From Gammaproteobacteria bacterium RIFCSPHIGHO2_12_FULL_37_14 (GTDB lineage: Bacteria > Pseudomonadota > Gammaproteobacteria > DSM-16500): a DNA stretch of 5,437 nt. The notes beneath the pieces were generated by a model. That model did no database searches, was not told the DNA's origin, and saw only the letters and a list, made by a program, of their open reading frames with translations. Shown here one piece after another: positions 5,029-5,437 of the stretch. The stretch spans positions 1-5,437 of the forward strand of contig MGXV01000046.1 in assembly GCA_001801485.1 (NCBI GenBank). The letters are read 5' to 3'. Every line of letters begins with the position of its first letter. The first letter of the stretch is position 1. The position numbers and the translations under genes are program-made.

Positions 5029-5437
5029 CTAATAACACACTTCCACCGCATCCTTCCCCAAAAACTGTATCAAACTTGAAAGTAAATCATCATGAGGGTT
5101 GACGTACCATTGCGAATCCAAATTAATTTTTACTTTTAAGTTATCTTTGTAGTACTCAATGCATAAAGGAAATTTCCCGCCAAGATAAGGTTTGATGATT
5201 TCCTTGAGTGTTTGTGCATGTTCATCCATGAATTTTTGATCTTTTATTTTCATTAACAAACATTTTGCATAATGCTGTCGTGCTTGTTCCAAGGTGAAAG
5301 CGTTTTGGCAAATGATTTTGTATCCTTGCGTGAATTGATCCAGGCTTGCGTTACCTTCCACAACAAGAATATTTTCTTCCGACAAAAGGTGTTGTATTTT
5401 TGAAAAACTTTCGGGGAAAAAAACAACTTCACATTGT
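5029..5437 (-). CDS. dnaE: DNA polymerase III alpha subunit, C-terminal end (partial)
   Basis: This is the last 135 residues of the replicative polymerase catalytic subunit; the gene continues past the right edge of the window. The frame stays open to the edge, and the residues before the first possible internal start read EVVFFPESFSKIQHLLSEE, so the gene does not begin inside the window. EVVFFPESF, followed by ILVVEGNASLDQFTQGYKI, is the end of the OB-fold domain typical of DnaE, which contacts single-stranded DNA. LEQARQHYAKCLLMKI leads into the C-terminal domain, which in this family binds the tau clamp-loader subunit and the sliding clamp. The end, VNPHDDLLSSLIQFLGKDAVEVCY, is a typical gammaproteobacterial DnaE terminus. 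Polymerase and PHP domains lie outside the window. No frameshift is seen. The stop is TAG. Confidence 0.95.
   Translation of the reverse strand, partial: QCEVVFFPESFSKIQHLLSEENILVVEGNASLDQFTQGYKIICQNAFTLEQARQHYAKCLLMKIKDQKFMDEHAQTLKEIIKPYLGGKFPLCIEYYKDNLKVKINLDSQWYVNPHDDLLSSLIQFLGKDAVEVCY

Overview
The window is AT-rich gammaproteobacterial DNA, most likely from an intracellular member of the Legionellales (a Legionella, Coxiella, Berkiella or Aquicella relative). The reasons are a very large protein whose core matches the phosphodiesterase (PDE) domain of the Legionella SidE effectors, a chromosomal dnaE 3' end, and intergenic DNA full of short palindromic repeats. The genus is an inference; no species-specific marker is present.

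Layout, left to right: a possible hairpin at the left edge (1-49) and a REP-like palindrome (69-94); a 1047-codon minus-strand gene (110-3253) for a SidE-type PDE protein; a 443-bp gap (3254-3696) holding a 144-bp MITE-like inverted-repeat element with a 5-bp target duplication and two more REP-like palindromes; a minus-strand gene (3697-4188) for an exported DUF2147 protein; a divergent intergenic region with a promoter candidate for each direction; a plus-strand gene (4357-4905) for an unrecognised, very basic coiled-coil protein; a 123-bp convergent gap with a long stem-loop and a fourth palindrome; and the 3' end of dnaE on the minus strand (5029-5437), cut by the window edge.

The genes do not look like one operon. 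Every neighbouring pair is divergent, convergent or separated by a large repeat-filled gap, so each is probably transcribed alone. The best candidate for new biology is the large protein. It keeps the PDE catalytic residues used in phosphoribosyl-ubiquitin chemistry, but I find no SidE-like deubiquitinase domain and no recognisable mono-ADP-ribosyltransferase. It has long helical extensions on both sides and a Pro/Asn tandem repeat inserted just before the first catalytic histidine. The small basic protein, with a nuclear-localisation-like cluster and an acidic C-terminus, is a weaker second effector candidate.
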